The notes: generated by a model not told the origin, from the letters alone. Shown: positions 19,500 to 31,328, counted from the stretch's first letter. The stretch is DNA of 64,000 nt from Tetracentron sinense (GCA_015143295.1 CM026557.1:28429760-28493759); one strand, 5' to 3'. Numbers and translations are program-made.

Positions 19500-22400
19500 A
19501 AACAAATGAGGGTACTTTTCCCTCACTTCGGCTTCGCACTCCCACGTAACTTCTTCTCTAGCATGATGTTGCCATCAAACCAAGGGAATAACCTTGTTAC
19601 GCAAAACTTGATCTCTATGGTCCAAAATCTAAACTGGCTCTTCCACTAATGTGAGATCCTCCCAGATTTCCAATGGATCAAGATCTATAACATGGGAAGG
19701 ATTTGGGATATACTTTCGAAGCATGGACACATAGAATACGTTGTGAACCGTCACCATATGAGTGGGTAGAGCAACCTGATAAGCAACTTCACCAACTCGG
19801 GTGATGATCTCAAACGGACCCACATACCTCGGATTGAGCTTTCTTTAACAAATACCATATCACCAATGTGGAACTCAAGATCTCCCCTACAGGTGTCAAC
19901 ATAGCTTTTCTACCTATCCTGCACCGTCTTCAACCTTTCCCTGATGATCTTGCCCCTATCCGCGGTCTGATCAATCAACTCGGGACCAAATACTTTCCTC
20001 TCCCCAACTTCATCCCAGTGTAGAGGAGATCTACAATTTCAACCATACAAGGCTTCGAAAGGTGCCATTTAGATACTCGCCTAATAGTTGTTATTGTAGG
20101 CGAACTCAACCAACGACAAGTGATCCTCCCAACTACCTTTGAAGTCCAACATGCAAGCTCGGAGCATGTCCTCTATAATCTGGTTCACTCTCTCGTTCTG
20201 TCCATCTGTCTGAGGATGAAAGGTGGTACTAAAGTCCAAACGAGAACCCATAGCGCTCTGGAAGCTCTTCCACAACCTGGAAGTGAATCTCAGATCCCAA
20301 TCTGAAACAATGCTCACTAGCACCCCATGCAACCGAACCACTTCCTTGATGTATAGTGCTGCAAGTTGATTCGAGTTAAACGTAGTCCGATATGGCAAGA
20401 AATGGAAGGACTTCATTAGATGGTCAACCACCACCCAAATGGCATCTAAGTTCTTCGTCGTCCTTAGCAATCCAACAATGAAATCCATGGAGATATTTTC
20501 CCACTTCTACTCACAAATTGGAAGGGATTGCAAAAGACCTGCTGGCCTCATATGCCGGCCTTCACCTGTTGGCACACTAAGCATTTCGACATATACTTAG
20601 CAACTTCCCTCTTCATGTTCCGCCACCAATTGTACCTCTTCAAATTCTGGTACATCTTCGTACCACCAGGATGCATAATGTACTTGGACCGGTGAGCTTC
20701 ATCTAATATTTCGCTTCTTAACTCTGCATCCGCAGGAACACATAACCTTCCCTTAAATATGATCGCTCCTTAAATGTGTCCTGCATCCATAGGACACATA
20801 GCCTTGTCTCTGTAAGCAATTAGCTCCGCATCCGAACCTTGTAACTCTTGGATCCGAGCTAAGATATAAGGCCTGACCACAAGATTAGTCATGATTGGCC
20901 CAAAAGTGGGAATGCTGAAACTGGTATCGAGAATCGCCATGACCTCCAACATCTTCCATTCACAAACTATCATGTGGGCAATAAGTCCAGAAGGCTACCT
21001 ACTCAAAGCATCTGCCACCACATTTGCCTTACCCGGGTGGTACTGAATGTAGTACTCATAGTCCTTTAAGAATTCCATCCATCGGTGTTGTCGCATATTC
21101 AACTCCTTTTGGGAAAACAAGTATTTTAAGCTTTTGTGATCCGTGAAAACATCAAAATCTTTCCCATATAAGTAATGCCGCCAAATCTTTAACACAAATA
21201 CAACTGCGGCCAACTCCAAGTCATGAGTAGGATAGTTCTTTTCTTGGTCCTTCAACTGCCTAGAAGCATAGGCGACGACATTCCCGCGCTGCATAAGAAC
21301 ACATCCTAACCCAATATTCGACGCATCACTGTAGACCACAAAACCTCCACCCCCAGATAGTACTGTGAGAACAAGGGCCGTAGTAAGTCACTTCTTCAAT
21401 TCCGTGAAGCTCGCTTCACACTTGTCACTCCAAGCAAACTTAGCATTTTTCTGCATCAAGTACGTGAGAGGTGCCGCTAAGATGGAGAACCCCTCTACAA
21501 ATCTTTGGTACTAGCCTACAAAACCAAGGAAACTGCGAATCTTGGTAACACTCTTAGGTCTCTCCAAGCTCATCACTACCTCTACCTTCACCGGATTGAC
21601 TGAGATACCCTCGAAAGATACTACGTGGCCAAGGAATGCAACATTTTCCAACTAAAACTCATACTTGCTCAACTTAGCATACAGACTATGCTCTCAAAGA
21701 GTCTCAAGTGTAAGGCAAAGTCTCTATCATGATCCTCCCTTTTCTGAGAATATACTAGGATGTCATCGACAAAAATAATGACGCATCGATCCAGACAAAG
21801 CCTGAACACCCAGTTCATCAGGTCCATAAAAGCAATCGGCGTGTTCGTCAAACCAAAAGGCATAACTAGGAACTCGTAGTACCCATACTAAGTCCTAAAG
21901 GTAGTCTTTGAAACATTTTCGACCTTAATCTTCAACTGATGATAGCCTGATCGGAGATCAATCTTGGAGAAGAACCTTGCTCCCTTCAGTTGGTCGAACA
22001 GATCGTCTATCCGTGGCAAGGGATAACGATTTTTAATGGTGACTTTGTTCAATTTCCTATAGTCGATGTACATCCTCATCAACCCATCCTTCTTCTTCAT
22101 GAAGAGTACAGGTGCTCCCCATGGTGACACACTTGGTCGGATAAAACCAAGTTGTTGCAATTCTTCTATCTGCTCCATCAATTCTTTCAGTTCAATTGGG
22201 GCCATCCTAAACGGAGCCTTAGAAATTGGAGCCGTTCCTGGAGCAAGCACTATGGCAAACTCTATCTCCCTATCTGGTGGCAATCCTGACAAGTCCTCGA
22301 GAAATACATCCAAATACTCACTCGCAACCGGGATGACTAAGGAGTCTTGTGCCTCCGGATTTGAAAGACTGAGAGCAACAAAACGAGCTATGTCTCTCCT

Positions 22401-22750
22401 TTGTAGCCCTCAAAAGTGAAACGGTTTAACACCCTCCGGTTTAAAATCCACCCTCTTCTCAAACCAAGCCACATGCCCATGAAGTGTGGCAAGCCAATCC
22501 ATTCTGAGAATGACATCAAAGTCTAGGTCTTGGAAATCCAGGATGATGAGATCGGCCAACAACTCATTCTGCCCCACTTGAACCCCACAATCCTTGTATA
22601 TCCCGTCCGTATCAACCGACTTGCCAAGCGGAGTCGAAATGGTTAACTCCTGACCTAGATGACTCGGTTGGATGAAAATCCCTTTGCAAAACTAGGCAAG
22701 ATGAAGGAATGAGTGGATCCTGTGTTGATCAACACTCGCGCTAGACTTTC
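19500..22750 (-). pseudogene. pol: Element Z pol fossil
   Basis: Translated pieces match the pol of elements X and V in order along the minus strand: protease, reverse transcriptase (FVDDILVYS), RNase H ([11 protein letters not shown]), integrase core (TDGQNERVNQ) and C-terminal tail. The reading frame is broken many times. No functional product is expected. Confidence 0.88.
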
Positions 22751-22894
22751 ATTTACTAATAAAGTGCCTGTGTAATTAAATAACTAACATCAACAGATTT
22801 CAAGCAAGACTACACATCATATATCGGTAACCTATTGTACAACTAAGCAAAATATCACATAACAACAAGCGTTCACAACTTGAAAACTTTAGCA

Positions 22895-24125
22895 TTAGAG
22901 CGTACCTTGCACGACATCGTTTGATGCACGTGCGTCCCGTTCCGTCAAGGCAAAGACCCGGCCTTGGTTTGCCTTACGAGGCGGTTGTGTGGGTCTATAT
23001 GCAGAAGCCTGTAAAGACCCCTATTAAGAAGTCTGCCGAACTGAGGGTCTGCTCTCCTGAGGCTAGGCAGACTGCAACTGCCTACGAGAGCAATCCTTGA
23101 TCATATGATTCACATCTCCACAGTGAAAACAACCACCTGAAATTTTGCGACACTCTCCAGTCTTGTGTCTCCGGCCATAATAAGGGCATTCCTCAAATGA
23201 CGAGGAGGATGTAGGCGGTACATATCAGGTGGCCTGTGAAAAAGCGGGGTGAGGCACCTGTGTAGCAGTCAGGCAGGATGCCTGTGGTACCAAGGAAGGC
23301 CTCTGTGACTGCATCGGCCTAACTGCCTGATATGGGGCTGTCCTAGCCCTCTTCTCCGGTGGCCCCGCACTAGACTAGCCTCGAGTCATCTCTCTCCTCT
23401 TAAAGAATTCTTTTGAATTCTTCTCAGAAAGCTTCGCTTTGCTCACAACCTCTCCCCAGGTGCTCACCTGGAACATCGAGACTCGGTCTCGAATGGAGTC
23501 CTTTAGTCCCCTCTCAAACTTTCTGACTTCCATATTTTCCAAAGCAATCAACTGTGGTCCGAATCGGGATAATTCCACAAATGTGGCCTCGTAATCTACC
23601 ACAGACATATCTCCCTGCACTAAGGTGAGAAACTCTACCTCCTTATGTTCCCTGACAGCCATGGGGAAGTACTGCTTGTAGAAGACATCTAAGAATTCCC
23701 CCCATGACCATGGCTCCCTTGCTCTAGAGGCATCTCTCTACCTCAGTGTAGCCCTCCACCAATGCTTTGTCGCACCTTCCATCATGAAGGTGGCCCAGTC
23801 AACCTGCTGCTCATCCGTACAACGGAGTGCTCTGAATATCTTCTCCATTTGCATGATCCATACCTCTGCGACCATGGGATCAGTAGTGTCGATGAAGGTA
23901 GGAGGATGCAGTCTCCTAAATGGCTTAAGTCCTGTGATATGATGGACAGGAGTGGGTGTAGGCGTAGGAGCAGCGGCAGCAGTAGGCCTGGCTGCTAGCA
24001 TCGCCAAGGTCTCTGCTATGGATGCAAAGGCTTGAGCAAAATCAGGTTGTGCATCACCCGATAGAGGAAGGGATGATCCACTACTGCTAGTATGGTGTCC
24101 ACGACCCTGTGTGCCACGTCTCATG
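22895..24125 (-). pseudogene. gag: Element Z gag fossil
   Basis: Pieces of the gag core (WIMQMEKIFRALRCTD, LSRFGPQLIA) and a zinc-knuckle region are recognisable on the minus strand, beginning at MRRGTQGRG near 24120. It is homologous to element X gag and broken several times. Confidence 0.85.
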
Positions 24126-24444
24126 ACTGTATCCTGAGAACAATAGCAAAACATGAGTCTAACTCGGAAACCACATTTATTTAAACCTTGAATTTCAACA
24201 ACATCAAACATTCATATAAGAATATAGCATACATAACATATACACATCATCGTATAATAGAACACTTGAAGTTAACTTTCCTAGGAACCTCTTAAAGCTA
24301 AGACACTAGGTCAGTTGAGTTCCAACTGGTTATGGACTAAGACTAAATAATTAGTCTATATTTGGAATGCAACTCTCTATTTGGACCTAATGCTTTGGTT
24401 CAAGCGTGGTATTGTAATCTAAGGACCCTAGAGAACCTAATTCC

Positions 24445-24459
24445 TAGGCTCTGATACCA
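24445..24459 (-). other. Element Z primer binding site (initiator tRNA-Met)
   Basis: The minus strand reads TGGTATCAGAGCCTA four bases after the LTR end, as in X, V and W. Confidence 0.82.
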
Positions 24460-24463
24460 CCTC

Positions 24464-27143
24464 TGTTGTGCCCCAAAATACCCCTACGAGTTAAGGGATA
24501 CTTTAAGTGTGACTATACTTAACCTGGCAAACCATCCTGTGATGAACAAGGCATGACATCATAAAATGAAATATGATACAGAATGCAAAAGCTTAACACA
24601 ATGCGGAAACGTAACTAAATTTTTTTTTCTTTCTATACATATGACTATATTCCAAGTTTATACAACACAAAACACAAAATAAGAGTAGACATACCTACTC
24701 ATCAAAATATAAAATGATTTATCTCTCTCTCTCTCAGTGGTCACCCTCATAGGACCAATAGTCTAAGTCCTTTGGCTCCACATGAGGTGTACGGCTAAGC
24801 ATGGAATACTCAACGTATACATACTACTAGCTAACAATGTTATAACAACAATAATAGCACATGCGATTAATTAAAACAAATACAGTTTACAAATCATGCT
24901 TAAAATCAACATAGGCATTCATTCGTCAAATCTTATCTTTCTTGGTAAAAAAAAACACCTTCTATAGTTCTTATGAGTTCTTAGTAGCTTATGAGTTCTT
25001 GTGAGTTCCTTATGAGCTTATGAGTTCTTGTCAGTTCCTTGTAAGCTTATGAGTCCTTGTGAGCAAGAGGTTAGTACCCATAAACCTTTGGGCTACCAAC
25101 TTCCTTGACAATCCACCAAACTTGTGAGGCTCTCTTTCAAGAATTCTTATTAGCAAGAGGTTAACACCCATGAAACCTTGGCCTGCCAACCTCCTTCACA
25201 ATCCACAAAACTTATGAGAACTTTCTTGTGAGCAAGAGGTTAGTACCCTTAAACCTAGGCTACCAACCTCCTTGACATTCTACTAGCTTATGAGAATTTC
25301 TTGTGAGCTTATGTGTTCTTGTGAGATTTCTTGTGAGCTTATGAGACTTGTGAGATTTCTTATGAGACTTCTTTTTGAGATTCTTTTGAGCCAGAGATTA
25401 GTACCCTTAAACTGGGCTACCAATCTCCTTGACAAACCACTAAACATATGAGAACTTCTTGTGAGCAAGAGGTTAGTACCCTTAAACCTAGGCTACCAAC
25501 CTCCTTGTTTGATCCTTCAACTTATGAGCATTTCTTATATCTTAACTTATGAGCAAGATGTTAGCACTCGAATTATCCTGGGTTACCAACATCCTTGACT
25601 ATGCATATGAGGTCGTACTTATATTTCCTTATGAATTTCATTCTTTTGTTTCATTCTTAGTGCTTATGAGAAAACCTCGGTCATGTAAAACGTAGAGTGA
25701 GTGGAGTGTTTGTGAGCATCATCATGTATATATGGAAAGTCTTAAACAACTCATATGAATCCATACAAGACATGTTATCATCATAGTATACTTGAATAAT
25801 TCTAGAAACATAGCATATGTTCATTCATTGCATTACATTACTAAGATCATGGCTTTTAAGCCTATTTCATCACATCATACCCACATTACATTTCCATTGG
25901 AGATAATGATCCTAAAATATATTTATCATTGACTTGAAGGAAAATTCCCAACTTAGAACCCTTATTTGATCAACTTCTTACTTAGAATCATAGTTAGTTG
26001 TAGGAAAATCTCAACCCTATACAAGCATACTTATAATTATCCTTTTATTGAAAACCCCCAACTGTTAACAACTCTTAATTTCCACATTGAATCAAGCTAA
26101 AGTCGTTTTGTAGAGAGTATTAGAAAATCCTATTCAAACTCATACCTTCATTCTTCATTTACTATTTGTATCATAGTAAAGCTAGGTAGTAGTTGTACTT
26201 ACAATACCCATTCGAAATCATACTTTCACTCTTTGCATCATAACAAAGTTAGTTAGTAGGAGTACTTACTTTGCAAAGATTAAATCTTAGCTTCAAAGGA
26301 TGATTAAACATGAACTTGAGCTTGGAATTGGAGATCCATGCTCTAGGAAGAATATTCAAGCTCGTGGAAGCTTTGAAAAGTGAGGATTCGAGCTCCTCCT
26401 TGGTCTCCAACAAAATTCCCCTTTGGAAACCTAGGTTTCCTTCTTTTTCTCTCAAAAAGTCACTCTCTAAGTGTTGGAACCCTTGGACCCCCGAAAATTG
26501 GGTATATATGGTGTTAGGTTAGTGAAAAACCTTTAAAAAACATGTATGTGTGATCTCTCTCGAGCGGGCTTGGTTCTCGGTCGAGCGGGCTGCTCCCTGG
26601 ACTCAAAAAACTCAGTTTTGGTCAAGCTTGCTCGAGCCGGGTTTTTCTGTAAAAACGTGTTTCAGTATTTTGGTCATAACTTTTGACTCCCTCAATGGAT
26701 TTTGATGATTTAACTTTCGTTAGATTCGTCATTTAATGGGAAACAATTTTGTCTCTAATAGACAATCCTAATTGTGAGGTTTGAATTACCTAAATGGGTT
26801 CTAATGCCGAATGGTCTGTAAATGGATTTGAGTAACCCATACTTTTAGAAGATCCGATTTCAGAAATCGGACAATTACCCTATCTTAGACTAAGAATATG
26901 GAAAAATTATAAACATGAACCTCTAAGAGGGTTTAAATACCTTTCCAAAAATTCAAGAATCGCTCGATTCCAATCAGCGGTGAGAGAACTAGAGCTACGT
27001 AAGTTGGAGAGTATGCTGAGTCATAACCCTTGTTAACACTCAAGAGTATTCTATACCCTTACTTCCTTCATCCCAAACACCCATATTCTTAAAAAGGCAT
27101 TCTTAAGGCTTTAATACATGTCATAAAGATCCGGGGTTCTACA
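24464..27143 (-). repeat. Element Z right (5') LTR
   Basis: A 2680-bp LTR bounded by TGTTGTGCCCC (24464) and ...GGGGTTCTACA (27143). It includes the hairpin array 25067-25592, a CT microsatellite near 24724-24736, and a U3 with CTCGAGC/GAGCGGGC-type motifs (about 26557-26645) beside the common TTTTGACTC block (about 26672-26740). The right flank starts AACAC; the left flank of Z is outside the window, so the target duplication cannot be confirmed. Confidence 0.87.
25067..25592 (-). repeat. LTR Z hairpin array with covarying stems (right copy)
   Basis: Six hairpins at about 25067-25102, 25157-25193, 25236-25270, 25394-25427, 25469-25503 and 25558-25592. Most stems pair GAGGTT with AACCTC. One pairs GAGATT with AATCTC, and one pairs GATGTT with AACATC, so both sides of the stem changed together. 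The loop halves share TAGTACCC and GGGCTACC. Confidence 0.72.
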
Positions 27144-27306
27144 AACACTCTATCATAAGTGTATCCCATTATTATTTTTAGGATTAGATATGGATTATCC
27201 TTAAGAATATCTTTCTAGAATTTGATTATTTTGCAATCTATTTAACCCCTTGATTAGGGTTATTGCAAAACATTCAAGAATTATCAATAAATTAGTTTCT
27301 TTTCAT
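27144..27306 (+). repeat. Old LTR-like remnant, left copy
   Basis: About 160 bp resemble 29766-29960, sharing CTCTATCATAAG, GATTAGATATGGATTATC, TCTATTTAACC and ATCAATAAATTAGTTTCTT. It looks like the right part of a copia-type LTR. It is followed by TTGTATCAAAGCG, which could be a decayed tRNA-Met primer site. Element Z cut it on the left. Confidence 0.5.
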
Positions 27307-27500
27307 TGTATCAAAGCGGGTGATCCGCAACCTGTTTTGATATCTCTTTTCTGGTTAGCTTTTCTAGCGGGTGGCATCGCTGCCAACGGTCCAGCTTGAA
27401 AAACAATTGTAGCGTCTTCCATCCAATAGGAATCCAATCAGTCATCCAAGTGTGGAAGCTTGTGGAGTCTTCCATCATTACAAGGAAAAAAAAAGAATGT

Positions 27501-27888
27501 GTGGATCATCTAGTCCATATGGAAAGTATTGCATTCAGGGGTCACTGTGTTTCTATGTGGAATGGCTATTACACTGGTTGGATTTCTTTTCCATTCTCCT
27601 AATTTCATTGCAACTTCATTAGAGGTATTTACTAGCAAGCTTTACGGGATGTCTTACTCAACATTGTCCATTCGGCAACAGATTCAACCGAGTTCGTTCT
27701 TTCGGAAGAAGATGATTGCTAAGAAGTTGTAGAACGCAGAAGAATTTGTGGCTGTAGCCGGAATACTGTCTTTCTTCATGCCTCATCCAGAGACAGTGAC
27801 AAACGTCTACAATGTGTACGGCAACCACAAAGACGCCGTCTACTAGATCTACCACGAGGTCGAGATCCTCCGCACCATTCAATAAGGA
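27501..27888 (+). pseudogene. Broken gene fragment, membrane-protein-like, unidentified
   Basis: One frame reads SIWKVLHSGVTVFLCGMAIT, then a hydrophobic run LVGFLF, then SLEVFTSKLYGMSYSTLSIR, and further AEEFVAVAGILSFFMPHPET followed by VYNVYGNHKDAVY and IYHEVEILRTIQ before a terminal stop. Two in-frame stops (about 27730 and 27844) interrupt it, and no ATG start or upstream exon is visible. Two hydrophobic segments suggest a membrane or organelle protein. I cannot name the family. The composition looks like real exon sequence rather than noise. It lies between two LTR-like remnants, so capture by a retroelement is possible. Confidence 0.4.
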
Positions 27889-27949
27889 AAATAATCACCT
27901 CCTCGGTCGGTGACGTGAGTAGGGGCGTCTCGGCTCCCATTTCCTTGCC

Positions 27950-28060
27950 ATGGGTCCCCCTTCTAACCCTATTTAACTGTGGTTAAGATTCATCCACCCT
28001 TAGGATTCACCCATCTACCCATGTTTTTAGAAAAATAAAATCAAAAAATTAACTAAGGGG
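27950..28060. repeat. Partial copy of the fold-back MITE
   Basis: CCTTCTAACCCTATTTAACT and GTGGTTAAGATTCATCCACCC match the left arm of the MITE at 29289-29616. A convincing second arm is not seen; CTAAGGGGTTAA about 28055 may be its remnant. Confidence 0.5.
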
Positions 28061-28239
28061 TTAAAAAAACTAACTTGAGTTAATGGGAATTGAAGGGTGG
28101 GCTATGTGAGAGCGAGGAAGAATAGTCCCCATGATGCAGCCAAGGTTGCTGCATTTAAGCCCTTAAGTCGTCAAAAACCACCATCATTGCATGCCAAATA
28201 CACGGATGGCATCACCCACACCATTTGCCTTTAATTCCA

Positions 28240-29276
28240 CACTACAACAAATCTACTGACTAGCAACGAAATAGTAGAGACGGAAATTTTTCCATCTCTA
28301 ATATCTTACTTACAGACATAGAAAAAATTCCGTCACTACTATTCCGTCTCTAATATATATTCCAACATTTAGTCAATTTTTCTTAATATAATAGATATTA
28401 GTGACAGAATATTTTTGTCTCTAATTTGGTTGGACATAGAAGTGTTGTTAGAGACAGAAATTTTCCATCTCTAATTTAAACAAACATTAGAAACGGAAAT
28501 ATTTTCGTCTATAACTATTATAGATTAGTAGAGACGAAAATACTTCCGTTTGAGTTTACCAAGTATGACCTGATTTGCAATATGAATCTCGGAGATTGAT
28601 TTGCTTGACTTTTTACTTCAACAGATTTGCAATCTGGATGATGATGTAGTGACAGGGTTAATGAATGTATGTGAATGTTAATGTGGATGTGTGGATTGGT
28701 GACATGGTTAACGAATGTATGTATTCATTAATGTGGATGTGTGGATTGTGGATGTTAATTAATAATGTGGATCTGGAATAAGGAATGTGGATATTATGTG
28801 GAATGATTGAAAACAGATGACAAGTTACAAGAAACAGGTTTTGGTGTTACAGGTTATTGGTTCTGTAAAAAAAAAAATTGATATTAGAGACGGAACTATT
28901 TCTGTTTCTAATATCTTATATGTGAAGGAAATATTTCCATGTCTAATACCAATTCAAAGTCAGAAATAGTTCTGTTGCCAACACGATAATATAGACAAAA
29001 ATATTTCCGCCTCTAATATTATCATTAGAGACGGAAAATAGTGACGTCATAAATGAATAGATTTACTATGAATAAAGACTTTAGACACGGAAAATTTCTG
29101 TCTCGAATTCAATATTAGAAACGGACTTCTTGTTCCGTGTCGAATAACATCAGTGACGCGAGCATCAGCCACAATATAGAGACGACTATTATTTTCGTGT
29201 CTAATAGTATTAGGCACGGATAATGACTATTAGAGACGAAAAATTTCCGTTGCTAGTCGGTAGATTTGTTGTAATG
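28240..29276. mobile_element. Non-autonomous CACTA (En/Spm-type) DNA transposon
   Basis: The left end CACTACAACAAATCTACTGA and the right end, read in reverse as CATTACAACAAATCTACCGA, form terminal inverted repeats that continue through CTAGCAACG. A 3-bp target duplication CCA flanks it (28237-28239 and 29277-29279), as expected for CACTA. Inside are many subterminal copies of TTAGAGACGGAAA/TTTCCGTCTCTAA in both orientations, typical transposase-binding repeats. The 1037-bp element encodes no transposase and would need help in trans. The right terminal CACTA motif has one change. Confidence 0.87.
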
Positions 29277-29288
29277 CCAGTTAGAAAT

Positions 29289-29616
29289 CAAATTTTCCAA
29301 ATCCAGTTATCATCCTTTGAGGTCGCCACGTGTCCCTATTGAAACCCCTTAACTGTGGTTAAGATTCACCCACCCCTAGGGTTCACCCATCCATCCTTGG
29401 TTTTTAGAAAAAAATATTAATTATTGTTTTAAAATTAAAAAACCTTTTTTACTGTTTTGTAATATTAAAATATTTTTATAAAGAATTAATATTTTCTTCT
29501 AAGAACCAAGGATGGGTGAGTGAACCCTAAGGGTTGGTGAATCTTAACCACAGTTAAGGGGTGTCAAAAGGGACACATGGCAACCTCAGGGGTGATAACT
29601 GGATTTGCCAAATCCG
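29289..29616. mobile_element. Fold-back MITE
   Basis: Two arms of about 130 bp are inverted copies: the left has CCAAATCCAGTTATC, GCCACGTGTCCC, CTTAACTGTGGTTAAGATTC and CCATCCTTGGTTTTTAGAA; the right has their complements. The centre is A/T-rich. It has no coding capacity. Diverged relatives lie at 27950-28060 and 30838-30990. Confidence 0.72.
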
Positions 29617-29765
29617 GTAACTATAGAGGATTCGAGTCACTTCCAGATAATAAGTTTTTTTTAAAAAAAAATCTTCTCTTTAGGCCCATGCACATAGTGG
29701 TCACCTTCATTTTACCCATGTGTTTGAGAATGAGTATTAGGAAAATAAATGTAGAATGGGATACA

Positions 29766-29960
29766 CTCTATCATAAGCGTATCTCATGTTATCTTTGTGA
29801 TTAGATATGGATTATCTTTCTAGAATAAGATTACTTTACTGTCTTCAAGTTTATCATTCTAGAATAGGATTACTTTACGATCTATTTAACCTCTTGATTA
29901 TTGATTAGGGTTATTGTAAAACACCCAAGCATTATCAATAAATTAGTTTCTTATCAATAG
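29766..29960 (+). repeat. Old LTR-like remnant, right copy
   Basis: It matches 27144-27306 over its length, with a short insertion containing a second TCTAGAATA(A/G)GATTACTTTA. If both are LTRs of one element, its interior is 27307-29765, with the CACTA and MITE inserted later. Confidence 0.48.
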
Positions 29961-30166
29961 TTTATCCCACTACAGAACAAACACTTGATATCTTCACCAA
30001 AGTTATTTTCAGTGCCAATTTTAGGTCCAACATGATGTTTCCCAACCATTAGTTTGAGGGATCATATTCTTATATGTATCAATTACAATTCTCCCAAGAT
30101 ATGGGTTGTATTTTTTTATTTATTTTGTAATAATAAATTTTAGTATCACATACAAGGCAGTAAGTG

Positions 30167-30334
30167 TTTTTTTTTTTTTTTGTAATGGAGGGTATCCCAA
30201 TCCTGACTTGAAAGGACTACTACCTTCAAATACACCCAATCACCAGCAAATCACATGCATAGGGTAAGCTCGGGAGGAGTTGAACTCGAGACCTTGGGGA
30301 TCTATCCCAAGACCCACACCAACTGAGGTACCTG
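30167..30334 (-). mobile_element. tRNA-derived SINE, copy 1
   Basis: On the minus strand the head GGTACCTCAGTTGGTGTGGG resembles box A and GGTCTCGAGTTCAACTCC resembles box B of RNA polymerase III promoters. The tail is a 15-base A run (T run on plus, 30167-30181). The unit is about 165 bp, within plant SINE range. It is not a functional tRNA gene because the acceptor and anticodon structure is not formed. Confidence 0.75.
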
Positions 30335-30417
30335 TAGTTATAGCAATGAGTTTTCAAGCCAACAATTAATGTGTGTTCTTCATCAATTACAACCTTAATT
30401 GACCATCACTATCCTGG

Positions 30418-30562
30418 ACGGTATCCTAACCCTGACGTGGAAGGATTAGTACTTTCGGATGCATGTAATCACCCGCAAACCACATGGATCGAGTAAGCCC
30501 AAGAGGAGTTGAACTCGAGACCTTGGGGATCTATTCCATGGACCCAAACCAACTGAGGTAGC
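30418..30562 (-). mobile_element. tRNA-derived SINE, copy 2
   Basis: A second body about 20 percent different from copy 1, with the same box B (CTCGAGTTCAACTCC) and box A region (ACCTCAGTTGG) but no long A tail. The roughly 60 bp beyond its head (about 30563-30622) are almost identical to those beyond copy 1 (about 30333-30392). Confidence 0.65.
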
Positions 30563-30639
30563 CACGGTTATAGCAATGAGTTTTCAAGCCAACAATTAAT
30601 GTGTGTTCTTCATCAATTACAACCTTGACCCTCATTAAC

Positions 30640-31010
30640 CTGGAGCAATCAATGCTAGGAATAAGGGGTGGAGGTAAGGGTGACAGGGGCCATGGCCCCC
30701 CAATTTTTTTGAAATTTTAAAATATTGTATCTACATATTCTTAGCAGAAATACATAATATATATAGTTTTTGTATATAGTGCTCCCAAAAATATTGTAAT
30801 TTTTTGCATATGCATAATATAAAGGGATTGATTCTTTATCTCTTCCTTCTAACCCTAGTGAAGATTTATTATCTTATGAGTTAAATTTTTTTAATAAAAA
30901 CCAAGGTTAAATGTGTAAACCCTAAGGAGAGGGAATCTTAACCACAATTAATGGGTCTTAAAAGGGACAAGTGACAAGTAGGGGAGGCGCGGATGTTCTA
31001 TTGAACACGG
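30640..31010. other. A/T-rich spacer with MITE remnant
   Basis: No gene seen. It includes GGGGCCATGGCCCCCC near 30688-30703, and a diverged MITE relative at about 30838-30990 (CCTTCTAACCCTAGTGAAGA ... CCACAATTAATGGGTC). Confidence 0.5.
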
Positions 31011-31328
31011 AACACGCGTGTGAAAAACAATCTCCATAATATAAAAATAAAGTATATAAAGATATAGTAATTTTAGAGTAGTGATTAGCCCACCCCACAT
31101 TTGATTACATAATCGAATGTCTTCCTTCCATCCCCTTTAAACGTGGTTAAGCTTAACCACTAAACACAGAACACGCACGGAAAAAACAATCTCCACGATA
31201 TAAAATAAAGTATATAAAAATATAGTAATTTTGGACTAGTGATTAACCAACCCCGCATTTGATTACATAATCAAATGTCTTCCCATTCCATCCCCTTTAA
31301 ATGCGGTTAAGCTTAACCACGAAACACC
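31011..31328. repeat. Two-unit 159-bp tandem repeat
   Basis: Unit A (31011-31169) and unit B (31170-31328) share AACACGC, AAACAATCTCCA, GATATAGTAATTTT, TTTGATTACATAATC and GTGGTTAAGCTTAACCAC. Unit B ends exactly where LTR W begins, so W may have inserted at a unit boundary or further units may exist elsewhere. Confidence 0.75.

Larger units (their letters stand above)
19408..24463 (-). mobile_element. Element Z interior (Ty3/gypsy Tekay-like), broken
   Basis: It contains the polypurine tract next to 19408, the remains of pol (about 19500-22750) and gag (about 22895-24125), and a tRNA-Met primer site (24445-24459). Its LTRs are 6097-8119 and 24464-27143. It carries many breaks, on the order of ten or more, and is a fossil. 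It predates elements Y1 and X, which are nested at its left border. Confidence 0.88.

Noticed and set aside
30276-30334. A tRNA gene on the minus strand
   Set aside because: Only box A and box B resemblance is present, followed by a SINE body and an A tail; no complete cloverleaf.
30688-30703. GGGGCCATGGCCCCCC palindrome as a regulatory site
   Set aside because: It is a single isolated occurrence with no promoter or array nearby; it may be the edge of an old repeat, but there is no support.
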